This document shows, in pieces, positions 1 to 7,723 of a stretch of DNA of 64,000 bases; positions within the stretch are counted from its first letter, which is position 1; each line of letters begins with the position of its first letter. The stretch comes from Prevotella merdae. GTDB taxonomy: Bacteria; Bacteroidota; Bacteroidia; Bacteroidales; Bacteroidaceae. Made by a program: the position numbers and the translations under genes. The notes beneath the pieces were generated by a model. The model was not told the DNA's origin, did no database searches, and worked only from the letters and a program-made list of their open reading frames with translations. The DNA is taken from NCBI RefSeq assembly GCF_900290275.1, contig NZ_LT985324.1, forward strand, positions 124,733 to 188,732, in the 5' to 3' direction.

Positions 1-860
1 CTTGTTCTTGGCGCGACGCCAACCGCAGTTTACTATAGTGTTGTTGTAGGCAGTGAGCTGTGTAAGCGGGATAAGCTCGCTGTTGCCGCTGTTAGACAGC
101 TTGAAAGCATTGGTGCAAGCATTGTATATGATGTTGTTGGCAATATCGAGCTTGCAACCCGCTTTAACGTTGATAGCCTCGCCACCGTCTGTGGCATTGC
201 CGTTGTCGGCAAATATACAGTTGTATATCACACCTTGGCCTCCTGTGAAATAGGTTTGGTCGTTGTAGTTGTCGTGCAAGAAACTGTTTGCCATTACAAA
301 TTTGCCATTCACGTTGCAGAAGTGGAATGCAGGCACGCCACCATCGATAGTGCTCTTGAAAAGGTGGTTTTGGAATGATGCCGATGATTCGGTAGGTGTT
401 GCTCCGGCATAAGCCAAATCCACGTGGTTGAGCACAACCTCCTGGCTGTTGTATCCACAGATGATGCCACCCCAATCCTCAGTCTTCTTTGTGTCTGATG
501 TAAAGGTTACGGGATGCTCGGTTGTTCCCATGCAATATAGATTGCCAAGCACCACAATCTCGATAGGCACCTGCACATCCGACTTGCATGTTACGGTTAC
601 ACCTGGCTCTATATAGAGCGATGTGCCTACAGGTATCTCCACACTTTCTGTAAGCGTAGTGTCCTTGGTCCATACAACTGAGCCAATTGGGTATTCGGCA
701 ATCTTGGTCTTAAGAACTTCGGTAGAACCTTGGTTCTGGTTGCTGCCATTGTTGTTAAACTCATAAGGGTTGATGTTGTCGTTCTCGCACGACGAGCCTA
801 CAAAGGCAGCTGCTGCCATAAGAAGCATTGCAGCAATGTTTTTGTTATTTCTTTTCATAT
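1..860 (-). CDS. Surface lipoprotein with parallel beta-helix-like repeats (3' end outside window)
   Basis: The reading frame starts at the ATG complementary to 858-860 and stays open to the window edge, so at least 286 codons are present. The N-terminus is a lipoprotein signal: basic start, hydrophobic stretch, then VGSSC with Cys24 as the likely lipidated residue. After a low-complexity Asn/Gln linker the protein shows short repeated strands (SLYIEPGVTV, PIEIVVLGNL, PVTFTSD, VVLNHVDLAYAG, NNIIYNA), a pattern seen in right-handed beta-helix surface proteins. It starts 14 bases after the TonB receptor gene, so the two are probably co-transcribed and this protein may be the receptor's surface partner. 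Substrate cannot be told. The beta-helix call is inference from repeat spacing. Confidence 0.75.
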
Positions 861-873
861 CGTTTTTGTCTAA

Positions 874-3660
874 TTATATTTTCACTCTAACTCCGACAAG
901 ATACGTTCTACCATATTTATATGTTCCTACAATAGTCTTGTCCGAGCTTTGTCCCTCATATTCGAGGTTGCTCTGGTTTACAGTTTTGAGATAACGCTCG
1001 CGCTTTGCGTCAAGCAGATTGTTTGCTTTCAGGAATACCGACACGCCGCAAGGAAACTTCTTCTCCATACTGAAGTCGAGTCCGAACATTGCCTTATCCC
1101 ACTGGTCGGCATCCTTAAACGGCGACACAAGGGCAAGCTTAGTACCTGTGTAGGATGCAGCAAGCTGAGCGTTCCATCCGTAGTTGGTGTCCTTGTACAG
1201 CAAGGAGAGGTTGGCTGTGTGCGGGGCCTGATTTACGAGCGGACGGCTTTGTGTAACACCTGTCTTATACTCGGCGCTGCCTTCCTTATACTCGCGCTTG
1301 CTGGTTGTTATTCTTGAGTGGGTGTAGGTATAATTGGCCTTAATGCCGAAGTGGCGTATGTACTTCACCACGTCAATCTCGAAACCATAGTTCTTGGCAT
1401 TGCCAAGGTTGTCGGGCATATAGTAAGCATCGGCTCCGCTGCCCAACTTGCCGTCGGCAGCCACGAACACCTGCTCAATAGGATCTTGCAGATACTTATA
1501 AAACACGCCTGCCAACACTTGCTCGGTAGCCGATGGGAACCACTCCCAACGCAAGTCTATATTGTCGATGCGTGCTCGCTTAAGGTTAGGGTTACCCTTC
1601 TCCTGATACTCCTCGCCCATAATCTGGTAAGGCACAATCTCGTAGAAGCCCGGACGGTTGATAGAGCGATAGTACGAAAGGCGCACGTTCATCTTCTTTG
1701 TCGGTGTCCACTTGAGCGATGCCGATGGCAACCAGTCCCAATAGCTTTGCTCGCCTACCTGTCCCATGTTGCGGAACTTCTGCAGCATAGTGTATATCTG
1801 GTTGGTATGCTCGGCACGCAAGCCAGCGTTCAGTTCGCCCCATCTGCTCTTAAGAGTTGTCATGATGTAGGCAGCGCCAATGTGTTCCTTCGAGTCGTAG
1901 TTGAGCTGTGATGCCTGCGAGTATGGTGTCTTGCAAGTCCAGTCGATAGCTGCAAACTGGTCAAAGCCGTTGCCGTCGAGTTTCTGCGATATGTCGGTAG
2001 GAGTGAAATTGTACGAGTAGTATCTGTTGCCACGTTCCTTACGGCGATACTGCGCTCCAGCTTTCCACAAAGCGTTTATGTCGTTGCCAAGCTGTGAGTT
2101 GTAAGCGAGGTTGATGTATCCAGCCCAGTCCTTGTCGGTGTTGTGCTGAAAACGTCGCTCCATATTCTTAGGCATCGTCTTCAGGATGTTCTTATTGCCG
2201 CTCCAAAGCGAACCGTCTACACCATCTGCCGACTGAATGGTATTGGTCAGACTAAGATACACGCGGTCTGGGTCTTCTGATTTAGCTTGCGAGAATATTC
2301 CTGCCCAGTCAACCGTGAAGTCTTTCGTAAGATGATGAGTGCCCTTGATATGTGTGGCAAAGATGCTCTGTGTCTGCGATAGCGAGCGTGTCTCGTCGTC
2401 CTGTGTGTAGCTGTCGCTGGAGATATATTCAGTATTAACAGTGTTGTTGTAGCGTACTCCCTTCGAGTTGGTGCGCACGTACATGTTGTACCACTCAAAT
2501 TTGTTGTTCTCCAGCTGCAAGTCTACCTTGGCATGAACGCCCGCTGTAAGGTCGTGTATTGAATAATATCGGTGCTGAAGCGAGTATATGTACATTGCTT
2601 GTTCGCCCGAAGCCATCTTTACCGAATTGTAAGTGCGCTCAGTTCCGCGGAACGTGTTCTGTATACTGCCCGCAAGCATCACGCCAATGCGATCCTTCCA
2701 GAAGCGGTTACCTATTGACAGACCGCCTACGAAGTTGGGTGCCGGCATCGAGTGGCGGCTTATCTGTGTAGGTCCGCTTGCAAAGTCGGATGTAGTAGCC
2801 TTATATTCAGGACCATTTACTTCGTATGGAGCTTTATGTGTATAGTCGCTTCGGTTGGACGTTAGATAGTCGCGGCTGTCTTTCCAAAAGTAGTCGCTTG
2901 CGCCTACAGCAGCATTGGCCTGAATTTGGAAGTGAGATGGTGCGTCCTTCATCACCATATCCACCACGCCACCAGCTGCATCGCCCTCCATATCAGCGGT
3001 CAACGATTTGGACACCACAAGTCGGTCCATAAGGTCGGACGGGAAAATATTAAGGGGAATATAGCGGTTCTTGTCGTCAGGGCTTGGTATCTTAACTCCA
3101 TTTACAAGCGTATAGTTGTAGCGCTTGTCCATGCCTCGTAGTATGGCGTACGAAGCTTCGCCCGAGGCATCACGCTCCATAGTGACGCCCGACACACGTT
3201 GCAGTACGGTTGCCACATTCACGTCGGGTGACAGTTGTATGCTTTGCTGGCTCATCACATTAAGCACGTTGCCGGCTGTCTTCTCCATGTCTATTGCGCT
3301 GCGGTCGGAATGATATTCTTTATGTCCTTTGATCACCACCTCGCCAAGTTCGCGTAGGTCCTCGTCGAGCGTAATGTTGACAATGCCTTTATCCGAAACA
3401 TCAACCGGAATCTCACGTGTCTTGTACGATATGTATCTTACGACGAGTGTGTATCGACCCTTGTTGGGCAACTCGTGCAAGGTAAATGATCCGTCAAGAC
3501 CAGTTGTTGTCTTGACGCTTGGCAACTCCTTCACTTCTATCACCGAGCCAATAAGAGGCTCACCCGTACGATTGTCCTTGACAATGCCGTCGAGGGTGTG
3601 TGCTGTGGCTACTGTAGTAGAAACTGCAATAAGGGCTACACTTAGCAGAAACTGTTTCAT
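874..3660 (-). CDS. TonB-dependent outer-membrane receptor with N-terminal carboxypeptidase-regulatory-like domain
   Basis: The 928-residue protein has a Sec signal peptide (about 1-20), a carboxypeptidase-D regulatory-like domain (about 23-105, with GEPLIGSVIEV and GSFTLHELP), a plug domain (about 120-240, with VLQRVSGVTMERD and SGEASYAILRGMD) and a long beta-barrel ending in the aromatic/charged strand YLVGVRVKI. Length and order match outer-membrane receptors that import ligands with TonB energy. It does not look like a SusC: there is no adjacent SusD, and the partners are a phosphatase upstream (33-base gap) and a lipoprotein downstream. That context suggests uptake of a phosphorylated compound, phosphate or a metal; this is inference. 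Confidence 0.9.
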   Translation of the reverse strand: MKQFLLSVALIAVSTTVATAHTLDGIVKDNRTGEPLIGSVIEVKELPSVKTTTGLDGSFTLHELPNKGRYTLVVRYISYKTREIPVDVSDKGIVNITLDEDLRELGEVVIKGHKEYHSDRSAIDMEKTAGNVLNVMSQQSIQLSPDVNVATVLQRVSGVTMERDASGEASYAILRGMDKRYNYTLVNGVKIPSPDDKNRYIPLNIFPSDLMDRLVVSKSLTADMEGDAAGGVVDMVMKDAPSHFQIQANAAVGASDYFWKDSRDYLTSNRSDYTHKAPYEVNGPEYKATTSDFASGPTQISRHSMPAPNFVGGLSIGNRFWKDRIGVMLAGSIQNTFRGTERTYNSVKMASGEQAMYIYSLQHRYYSIHDLTAGVHAKVDLQLENNKFEWYNMYVRTNSKGVRYNNTVNTEYISSDSYTQDDETRSLSQTQSIFATHIKGTHHLTKDFTVDWAGIFSQAKSEDPDRVYLSLTNTIQSADGVDGSLWSGNKNILKTMPKNMERRFQHNTDKDWAGYINLAYNSQLGNDINALWKAGAQYRRKERGNRYYSYNFTPTDISQKLDGNGFDQFAAIDWTCKTPYSQASQLNYDSKEHIGAAYIMTTLKSRWGELNAGLRAEHTNQIYTMLQKFRNMGQVGEQSYWDWLPSASLKWTPTKKMNVRLSYYRSINRPGFYEIVPYQIMGEEYQEKGNPNLKRARIDNIDLRWEWFPSATEQVLAGVFYKYLQDPIEQVFVAADGKLGSGADAYYMPDNLGNAKNYGFEIDVVKYIRHFGIKANYTYTHSRITTSKREYKEGSAEYKTGVTQSRPLVNQAPHTANLSLLYKDTNYGWNAQLAASYTGTKLALVSPFKDADQWDKAMFGLDFSMEKKFPCGVSVFLKANNLLDAKRERYLKTVNQSNLEYEGQSSDKTIVGTYKYGRTYLVGVRVKI

Positions 3661-3693
3661 ATATGTTAATGTATTATGAAGTAGTTGAGGCTT

Positions 3694-4662
3694 TTACTTC
3701 TTAAGCTTTTCAATTGTATGTATCACCTTTCCGTCCTTGTCGATCATCGACATTCTCAACTTCTGCTTTGTGGCAGAGATGATAGAGAATCCGTCTGCTG
3801 AAGAGCAGAATACAGTTCCATCGGTCTGCTTAACTGGTCGGGCCAATGAGGCCGACGAGTTTACAACGTAGTCGATATTGTCGTTGGGCATACGTATGTG
3901 CTGGAAGTTGTGGATGTGTCCGCAAGCATATATAGCCACATTGTTATATTTATGCAGGATAGGCATCACATTCTTCTGCATGTCGGTACGTTCGTATTCG
4001 GCCTTTGTAGTGTAGGCATAGATAGGATGGTGTCCTACCACAACTACCCAATCCTCATTAGCCAATTTCAATGTGCGGTCGAGCCAATCGAGCTGAGCTT
4101 GTGGGTCTTGCTTGCAAGCATCAGGATATTTAGTGTTGTTCTCACGATAACGGTCGATAAGTGGAGTAGTGTCGAGGAAGACGATACGAATAGTTGTGCC
4201 CTTGCTCTCAAACACCTTAGTATAGTATCGAGCCGGCATCATCCAGCGGCGGCTTACCTTACCATAGTCTAATACAGCCTGTGTGTTGCCTCTATACTCG
4301 TGGTTGCCAAGTACCGGAAACCAGTCGAGCATCAGTTCGGGATGCGAATATACCTGCTCGTAGTTGGTAGTCCACAGTGGGTCGTTGACCGAAGCTACAC
4401 CGTTGAAATGATGAATATCGCCAACGGCAAGCACACATTCCATGCCCGTAGTCTCAGCCATATGTCCCATAAGTTCGGCAATAGGCTTCTGGTCGTAATA
4501 GCCATTGCGTCCAAGGTCGTTAGCCATGTACAGCGTTACGTCGCCTTTAAGTTGTTTCCATTCTTTTGGGGTTTGAGCTTGCAAATGCAAGCAACCAAGC
4601 AACATAAAGGTTGCTGCGAGAACGGTAGTTGTGCTTCTACCGATGGTCTTTAATAAATTCAT
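3694..4662 (-). CDS. Secreted calcineurin-like metallophosphatase, purple/tartrate-resistant acid phosphatase type
   Basis: The 322-residue protein has an N-terminal signal; LLGC at 21-24 could be a lipobox, otherwise signal peptidase I would cut near AQ30. The dinuclear-metal motifs of calcineurin-like phosphoesterases are present in order: ANDLG (about 47-51), VGDIHH (about 80-85), GNHEY (119-123), VVGHHP (about 208-213) and CGHIHN (about 246-251). This spacing resembles tartrate-resistant/purple acid phosphatases, which cleave phosphomonoesters outside the cytoplasm. It is the first gene of the phosphatase, TonB receptor and lipoprotein operon, so it may release phosphate or a dephosphorylated ligand for import. 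Natural substrate unknown. Confidence 0.87.
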   Translation of the reverse strand: MNLLKTIGRSTTTVLAATFMLLGCLHLQAQTPKEWKQLKGDVTLYMANDLGRNGYYDQKPIAELMGHMAETTGMECVLAVGDIHHFNGVASVNDPLWTTNYEQVYSHPELMLDWFPVLGNHEYRGNTQAVLDYGKVSRRWMMPARYYTKVFESKGTTIRIVFLDTTPLIDRYRENNTKYPDACKQDPQAQLDWLDRTLKLANEDWVVVVGHHPIYAYTTKAEYERTDMQKNVMPILHKYNNVAIYACGHIHNFQHIRMPNDNIDYVVNSSASLARPVKQTDGTVFCSSADGFSIISATKQKLRMSMIDKDGKVIHTIEKLKK

Positions 4663-4714
4663 TGTGTAATACTTTTATAATATTGTTATACCTGTTTTGT
4701 TATCTTTCACGATG

Positions 4715-4722
4715 CAAAGGTA
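4715..4722 (-). promoter_or_regulatory. Bacteroidetes -7 promoter box for the phosphatase/TonB operon
   Basis: Minus strand reads TACCTTTG, an exact TAnnTTTG match, about 50 bases before the phosphatase ATG. No convincing TTTG sits at the usual 19-base distance, so only the -7 half is claimed. Confidence 0.6.
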
Positions 4723-4838
4723 GATATGGTTTATTGCAATACGGTTACAGATGTTTTAAGAAGACGTTTAGTCTGTAATTTGTATTAAATGTTCTAAAAA
4801 AATAACGACAATCCATGGCTTTATCCATTTATTCTCTC

Positions 4839-4846
4839 TATATTTG
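4839..4846 (+). promoter_or_regulatory. Bacteroidetes -7 promoter box for the SPFH gene
   Basis: TATATTTG matches TAnnTTTG and lies 60 bases before the ATG at 4906. It is back to back with the minus-strand promoter at 4715-4722, so the region 4663-4905 is a divergent promoter region. Confidence 0.6.
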
Positions 4847-4905
4847 CAATATCAAAATGATATCATTTATCAATTATTCAATATCTAATTAAAAAAGTTA
4901 CAATT

Positions 4906-5883
4906 ATGGAGAACAGGGAATTTCAGTTTAAAGGTGCTACGCTTGGTGGCTTCCCAATGCTTTTTGCCAACATTCTGTTGACGTTGTTAAGTATAGCATT
5001 GATAGTATTGGGTATACTTCAAGAGTCTAATGAGGTGTTGATGTGGCTGCTTATAGGTATAGGTGCAGTAGTGCTTGTGTCTACATTTTTTATATGGGGT
5101 GGCTTTGTGATGCTCGAGCCAGGCGAGGCACGTGTAATGATGTTCTTCGGAAAATATAAAGGCACGTTCACCAAGGTGGGCTACTCATGGGTCAATCCAT
5201 TTATCAATACTAAGAAGTTGTCGTTGCGTGCGCGCAACCTTGATGCCCAGCCTATTAAGGTGAACGACAAGACAGGCAACCCGGTGATGATAGGCTTGGT
5301 GCTTGTTTGGAAACTTAAAGATACCTATAAAGCAATGTTTGAAATCGACTCGCAGACAATGGCACAGAGCGGAGCGGCACAACAGAACGGAGTGCAGATA
5401 GGCACAAGCGTGTCTAATGTTATGCTTGCTTTCGAGAATTTTGTCAAGACACAGAGCGACGCAGCCCTTCGTCAGGTGGCAGGACTGTATGCTTACGACA
5501 ATAATGGGTCGGGCAACAAGGAGCTTACCCTGCGCGACGGTGCCGACGAGATAAACAAGCAACTTGAGGAGAAATTGGACGAGCGTCTTAGCATGGCCGG
5601 AATAGAAGTGGTAGAGGCACGTATCAACTACCTGGCTTATGCCCCAGAGATAGCTGCCGTGATGCTACGTCGACAGCAGGCAGACGCCATAATCTCTGCT
5701 CGCGAAAAGATAGTCGAGGGTGCTGTGTCGATGGTTAAGATGGCTCTCGACAAACTAAGTAGCGAGGATATTGTAGAGCTCGACGACGACAAGAAGGCGG
5801 CTATGGTAAGCAACCTGCTGGTAGTGCTTTGTGGAGACGATTCGGCTCAGCCCGTTGTCAACACTGGAACCCTAAACCATTAA
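4906..5883 (+). CDS. SPFH/Band-7 domain membrane protein
   Basis: The 325-residue protein starts with two hydrophobic segments (about 17-39 and 46-66), followed by an SPFH (stomatin/prohibitin/flotillin) domain opening with [19 protein letters not shown] helical C-terminal region (about 225-290) is rich in Ala, Glu and Arg/Lys, as in other SPFH proteins that oligomerise on the membrane. SPFH proteins scaffold membrane microdomains and often regulate membrane proteases; a specific role here is not visible. Only 6 bases separate it from the small Arc-like gene, an arrangement I know from other Bacteroidetes, so the pair probably acts together. Confidence 0.88.
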   Translation: MENREFQFKGATLGGFPMLFANILLTLLSIALIVLGILQESNEVLMWLLIGIGAVVLVSTFFIWGGFVMLEPGEARVMMFFGKYKGTFTKVGYSWVNPFINTKKLSLRARNLDAQPIKVNDKTGNPVMIGLVLVWKLKDTYKAMFEIDSQTMAQSGAAQQNGVQIGTSVSNVMLAFENFVKTQSDAALRQVAGLYAYDNNGSGNKELTLRDGADEINKQLEEKLDERLSMAGIEVVEARINYLAYAPEIAAVMLRRQQADAIISAREKIVEGAVSMVKMALDKLSSEDIVELDDDKKAAMVSNLLVVLCGDDSAQPVVNTGTLNH

Positions 5884-5889
5884 ACCAAT

Positions 5890-6081
5890 ATGTCAAATAA
5901 AGAAACAAGTACAAAGAGTTTTGTTCTGCGTGTGGATGCCGAGACAATGGATGCTATTGAGGCGTGGGCTGCCGACGAGTTTCGCAGCATCAACGGACAA
6001 TTGCAATGGATCATTGCTGAGGCTCTGCGCAAGAATGGACGACAACCTAAGAAACGAAAAATAAAAACAGAAGAAAAATAG
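5890..6081 (+). CDS. Small Arc-like ribbon-helix-helix DNA-binding protein
   Basis: The 63-residue protein contains SFVLRVDAETMDAIEAWAADE followed by SINGQLQWIIAEALRK. This is a short beta-strand with two helices, as in the Arc/MetJ ribbon-helix-helix fold, then a very basic tail (QPKKRKIK). It follows the SPFH gene by 6 bases and is surely co-transcribed with it. Proteins of this type bind DNA as dimers; here it may autoregulate the pair. The Arc-like call is from pattern only. Confidence 0.75.
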   Translation: MSNKETSTKSFVLRVDAETMDAIEAWAADEFRSINGQLQWIIAEALRKNGRQPKKRKIKTEEK

Positions 6082-6086
6082 ACGAT

Positions 6087-6244
6087 GTGTGTCAAAAGTC
6101 ATTGTATAATGCCAAAATGGTCAAGATTACTGGCTTGTAAAAGCAATATATATTACTTGTATATTTAATATATAATCTTTAGCCATTTAATATATATTAT
6201 TGCGTCAAGCAACACTCCCCGCATTATTTTGACTTTTGGCACAC
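6087..6244. repeat. Imperfect terminal inverted repeat, MITE-like or stem-loop element
   Basis: The arm GTGTGTCAAAAGTCA (6087-6101) is matched by its reverse complement at 6230-6244 with one mismatch. A few inner bases pair again: TAATGC lies next to both arms, and AT-rich GCAATA stretches occur on both sides. The 158-bp element holds no gene and lies between the Arc-like gene and the convergent YbjQ gene. It could be a small non-autonomous element or a large bidirectional terminator. Confidence 0.4.
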
Positions 6245-6249
6245 CCTCT

Positions 6250-6303
6250 CCACTTTTTTATATAACCACAGCCGTTCCACTTTTTTATATAACCACAGCC
6301 GTT
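6250..6303. repeat. Perfect tandem duplication of 27 bp at the 3' end of the YbjQ gene
   Basis: Two identical 27-bp units lie head to tail at 6250-6276 and 6277-6303. The second contains the last codons and stop of the YbjQ-family gene; the first is a copy just beyond the stop. A local slippage duplication explains this best. Confidence 0.85.
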
Positions 6304-6602
6304 CCGCTGCACGTAACCATAAGCATCGATCCGCTCTCGCCTACCGTTTCGTAGTCGAGGTCTATGCCTACGATGGCGTTGCAGCCCATTTGTTCGGCTC
6401 GCTGTGCCATCTCTTGCATAGCCGAGTCCTTAGCCTGGCGCAACACTTTCTCGTAGGTGCCGCTGCGGCCGCCAAAGAAGTCGCGTATGCCAGCCATAAA
6501 ATCCTTAAACACATTGGCGCCGATAATGGTCTCGCCAGTTACCACTCCGCGATACTCGCGTATTGGATGTCCTTCAAGAGTAGGAGTTGTTGAAAAAATC
6601 AT
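6285..6602 (-). CDS. YbjQ-family (UPF0145) heavy-metal-binding-domain-like protein
   Basis: The 105-residue protein matches the YbjQ/UPF0145 pattern along its whole length: an early [11 protein letters not shown], then [20 protein letters not shown], then a helix (about 45-72), then [17 protein letters not shown] and the final strand [13 protein letters not shown]. Members form pentamers with a metal-binding-domain-like fold; their cellular role is not established. The gene is convergent with the SPFH/Arc pair. Its end lies in a 27-bp tandem duplication that leaves the reading frame intact. Confidence 0.88.
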   Translation of the reverse strand: MIFSTTPTLEGHPIREYRGVVTGETIIGANVFKDFMAGIRDFFGGRSGTYEKVLRQAKDSAMQEMAQRAEQMGCNAIVGIDLDYETVGESGSMLMVTCSGTAVVI

Positions 6603-6715
6603 ATTAGTCCTTTCTTTTTTTGATTGTTATTTTTTTGTTTTTCCCAAAAAATAGTCGGGGTTTATAATTATTGACGTATATAGATAACCGAAAGTTGCAA
6701 AAATGAATAGTTTTC

Positions 6716-6746
6716 TTTGCATTCTCCCTTATTTTACGTAAATTCG
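6716..6746 (+). promoter_or_regulatory. Bacteroidetes promoter of the 6782-11759 operon
   Basis: TTTG (6716-6719), exactly 19 bases, then TAAATTCG (6739-6746). Spacing is canonical; the -7 box differs from TAnnTTTG at one base. The first ATG is 35 bases downstream, preceded by AAAGGAACGG as the likely ribosome binding region. Confidence 0.65.
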
Positions 6747-6781
6747 CAACATAATAAAGCAAACAAGCAGAAAGGAACGGA

Positions 6782-7723
6782 ATGGGTTTTGGAAAGAGAA
6801 CTGCCATAATAGGTCTCGGCATATTGTCGATGGCATTATTGCTTGTCTCGTGCCGCAAGGACGAGGCCAAGACTTCCATGCGCTCGGTCTACTACTGGAG
6901 CACAACCCTCAACATGGACTCCACGAAGACGGCATTCATAAAGAAATACTCCATTTCGCGGATGTACCTGCGCTACTTCGATGTGGTGGACGACGAGGCA
7001 GGAAGAGCCATGCCCAACGCCACACTAAGTTTTGCCACTAAGGTGCCTCAGGGCATCGACATTGTGCCAACCGTGTTTGTCATGCCCGAATGTCTCAGGC
7101 ACGACCGCCACCATTTGGCACGGCTTATTGTAAGGCGTGTGCTGCAGATGAGCCAGACAAACGATGTGCACAATGTAAGGGAAATACAGATAGACTGCGA
7201 CTGGACCCAGTCTACACGCCAGTTGTACGACGACTTTATGCAAGCCATGCTCAACGAGTGTCATAGCCGAGGTCTGCAACTGTCGTCAACCATCCGTCTG
7301 CATCAGCTGTCTCAATTGCCTCCGCCAGCCGATAGAGGCGTGCTTATGATGTACAACACGGGCGACGCAACCAACATTAAGTGCCACAAGCCAATACTCG
7401 ACATGCGCGACGCGGCTCCATACCTTCAGTATCTTGCCCAGTATCGGTTGCCCTTGTCAACAGCCTATCCCATATTTGCTTGGCGCATACTGTTCCGTGG
7501 AGGCCGTTTTGTTGGCTTTGTGCATTACGATGGCGAATATCCCATGCTTCCCGACGACTCCATTGCCATACGGAAACCCTCAGCCGCGGACATCATGGAA
7601 GCCGTAAAGGCAATACAGAGCCGACGCCCCGACGCCAATAGCGAGACAATACTCTTCGACTTAAGCAACAATAACATCAACCATTTAAACCACAAGGATT
7701 ATGAGACGATTCTTAATTTATAG
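6782..7723 (+). CDS. Lipoprotein of unknown function, possible TIM-barrel-like fold
   Basis: The 313-residue protein has a lipoprotein signal with LLVSC (Cys24 likely lipidated). The rest alternates short hydrophobic strands with helices: KYSISRMYLRYFDVV, GIDIVPTVFVMP, VREIQIDCDWTQSTRQLYDDF, LQLSSTIRLHQL, DRGVLMMYNTGD, YPIFAWRILF. That order is reminiscent of glycoside-hydrolase-like barrels, and the acidic residues of IDCDW would be candidate active-site residues. I do not recognise a named family with certainty. It is the first gene of a three-gene operon, and its end overlaps the next gene by 23 bases. Confidence 0.7.
   Translation: MGFGKRTAIIGLGILSMALLLVSCRKDEAKTSMRSVYYWSTTLNMDSTKTAFIKKYSISRMYLRYFDVVDDEAGRAMPNATLSFATKVPQGIDIVPTVFVMPECLRHDRHHLARLIVRRVLQMSQTNDVHNVREIQIDCDWTQSTRQLYDDFMQAMLNECHSRGLQLSSTIRLHQLSQLPPPADRGVLMMYNTGDATNIKCHKPILDMRDAAPYLQYLAQYRLPLSTAYPIFAWRILFRGGRFVGFVHYDGEYPMLPDDSIAIRKPSAADIMEAVKAIQSRRPDANSETILFDLSNNNINHLNHKDYETILNL

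Noticed and set aside
4839..6246. SPFH/Arc pair as a phage-defence module
   Set aside because: SPFH proteins do occur in some defence contexts, but this two-gene set has no effector and seems a common Bacteroidetes housekeeping arrangement.
6604..6879. 91-codon minus-strand frame upstream of the YbjQ gene
   Set aside because: Overlaps the promoter and signal sequence of the 6782 gene and has no family resemblance.
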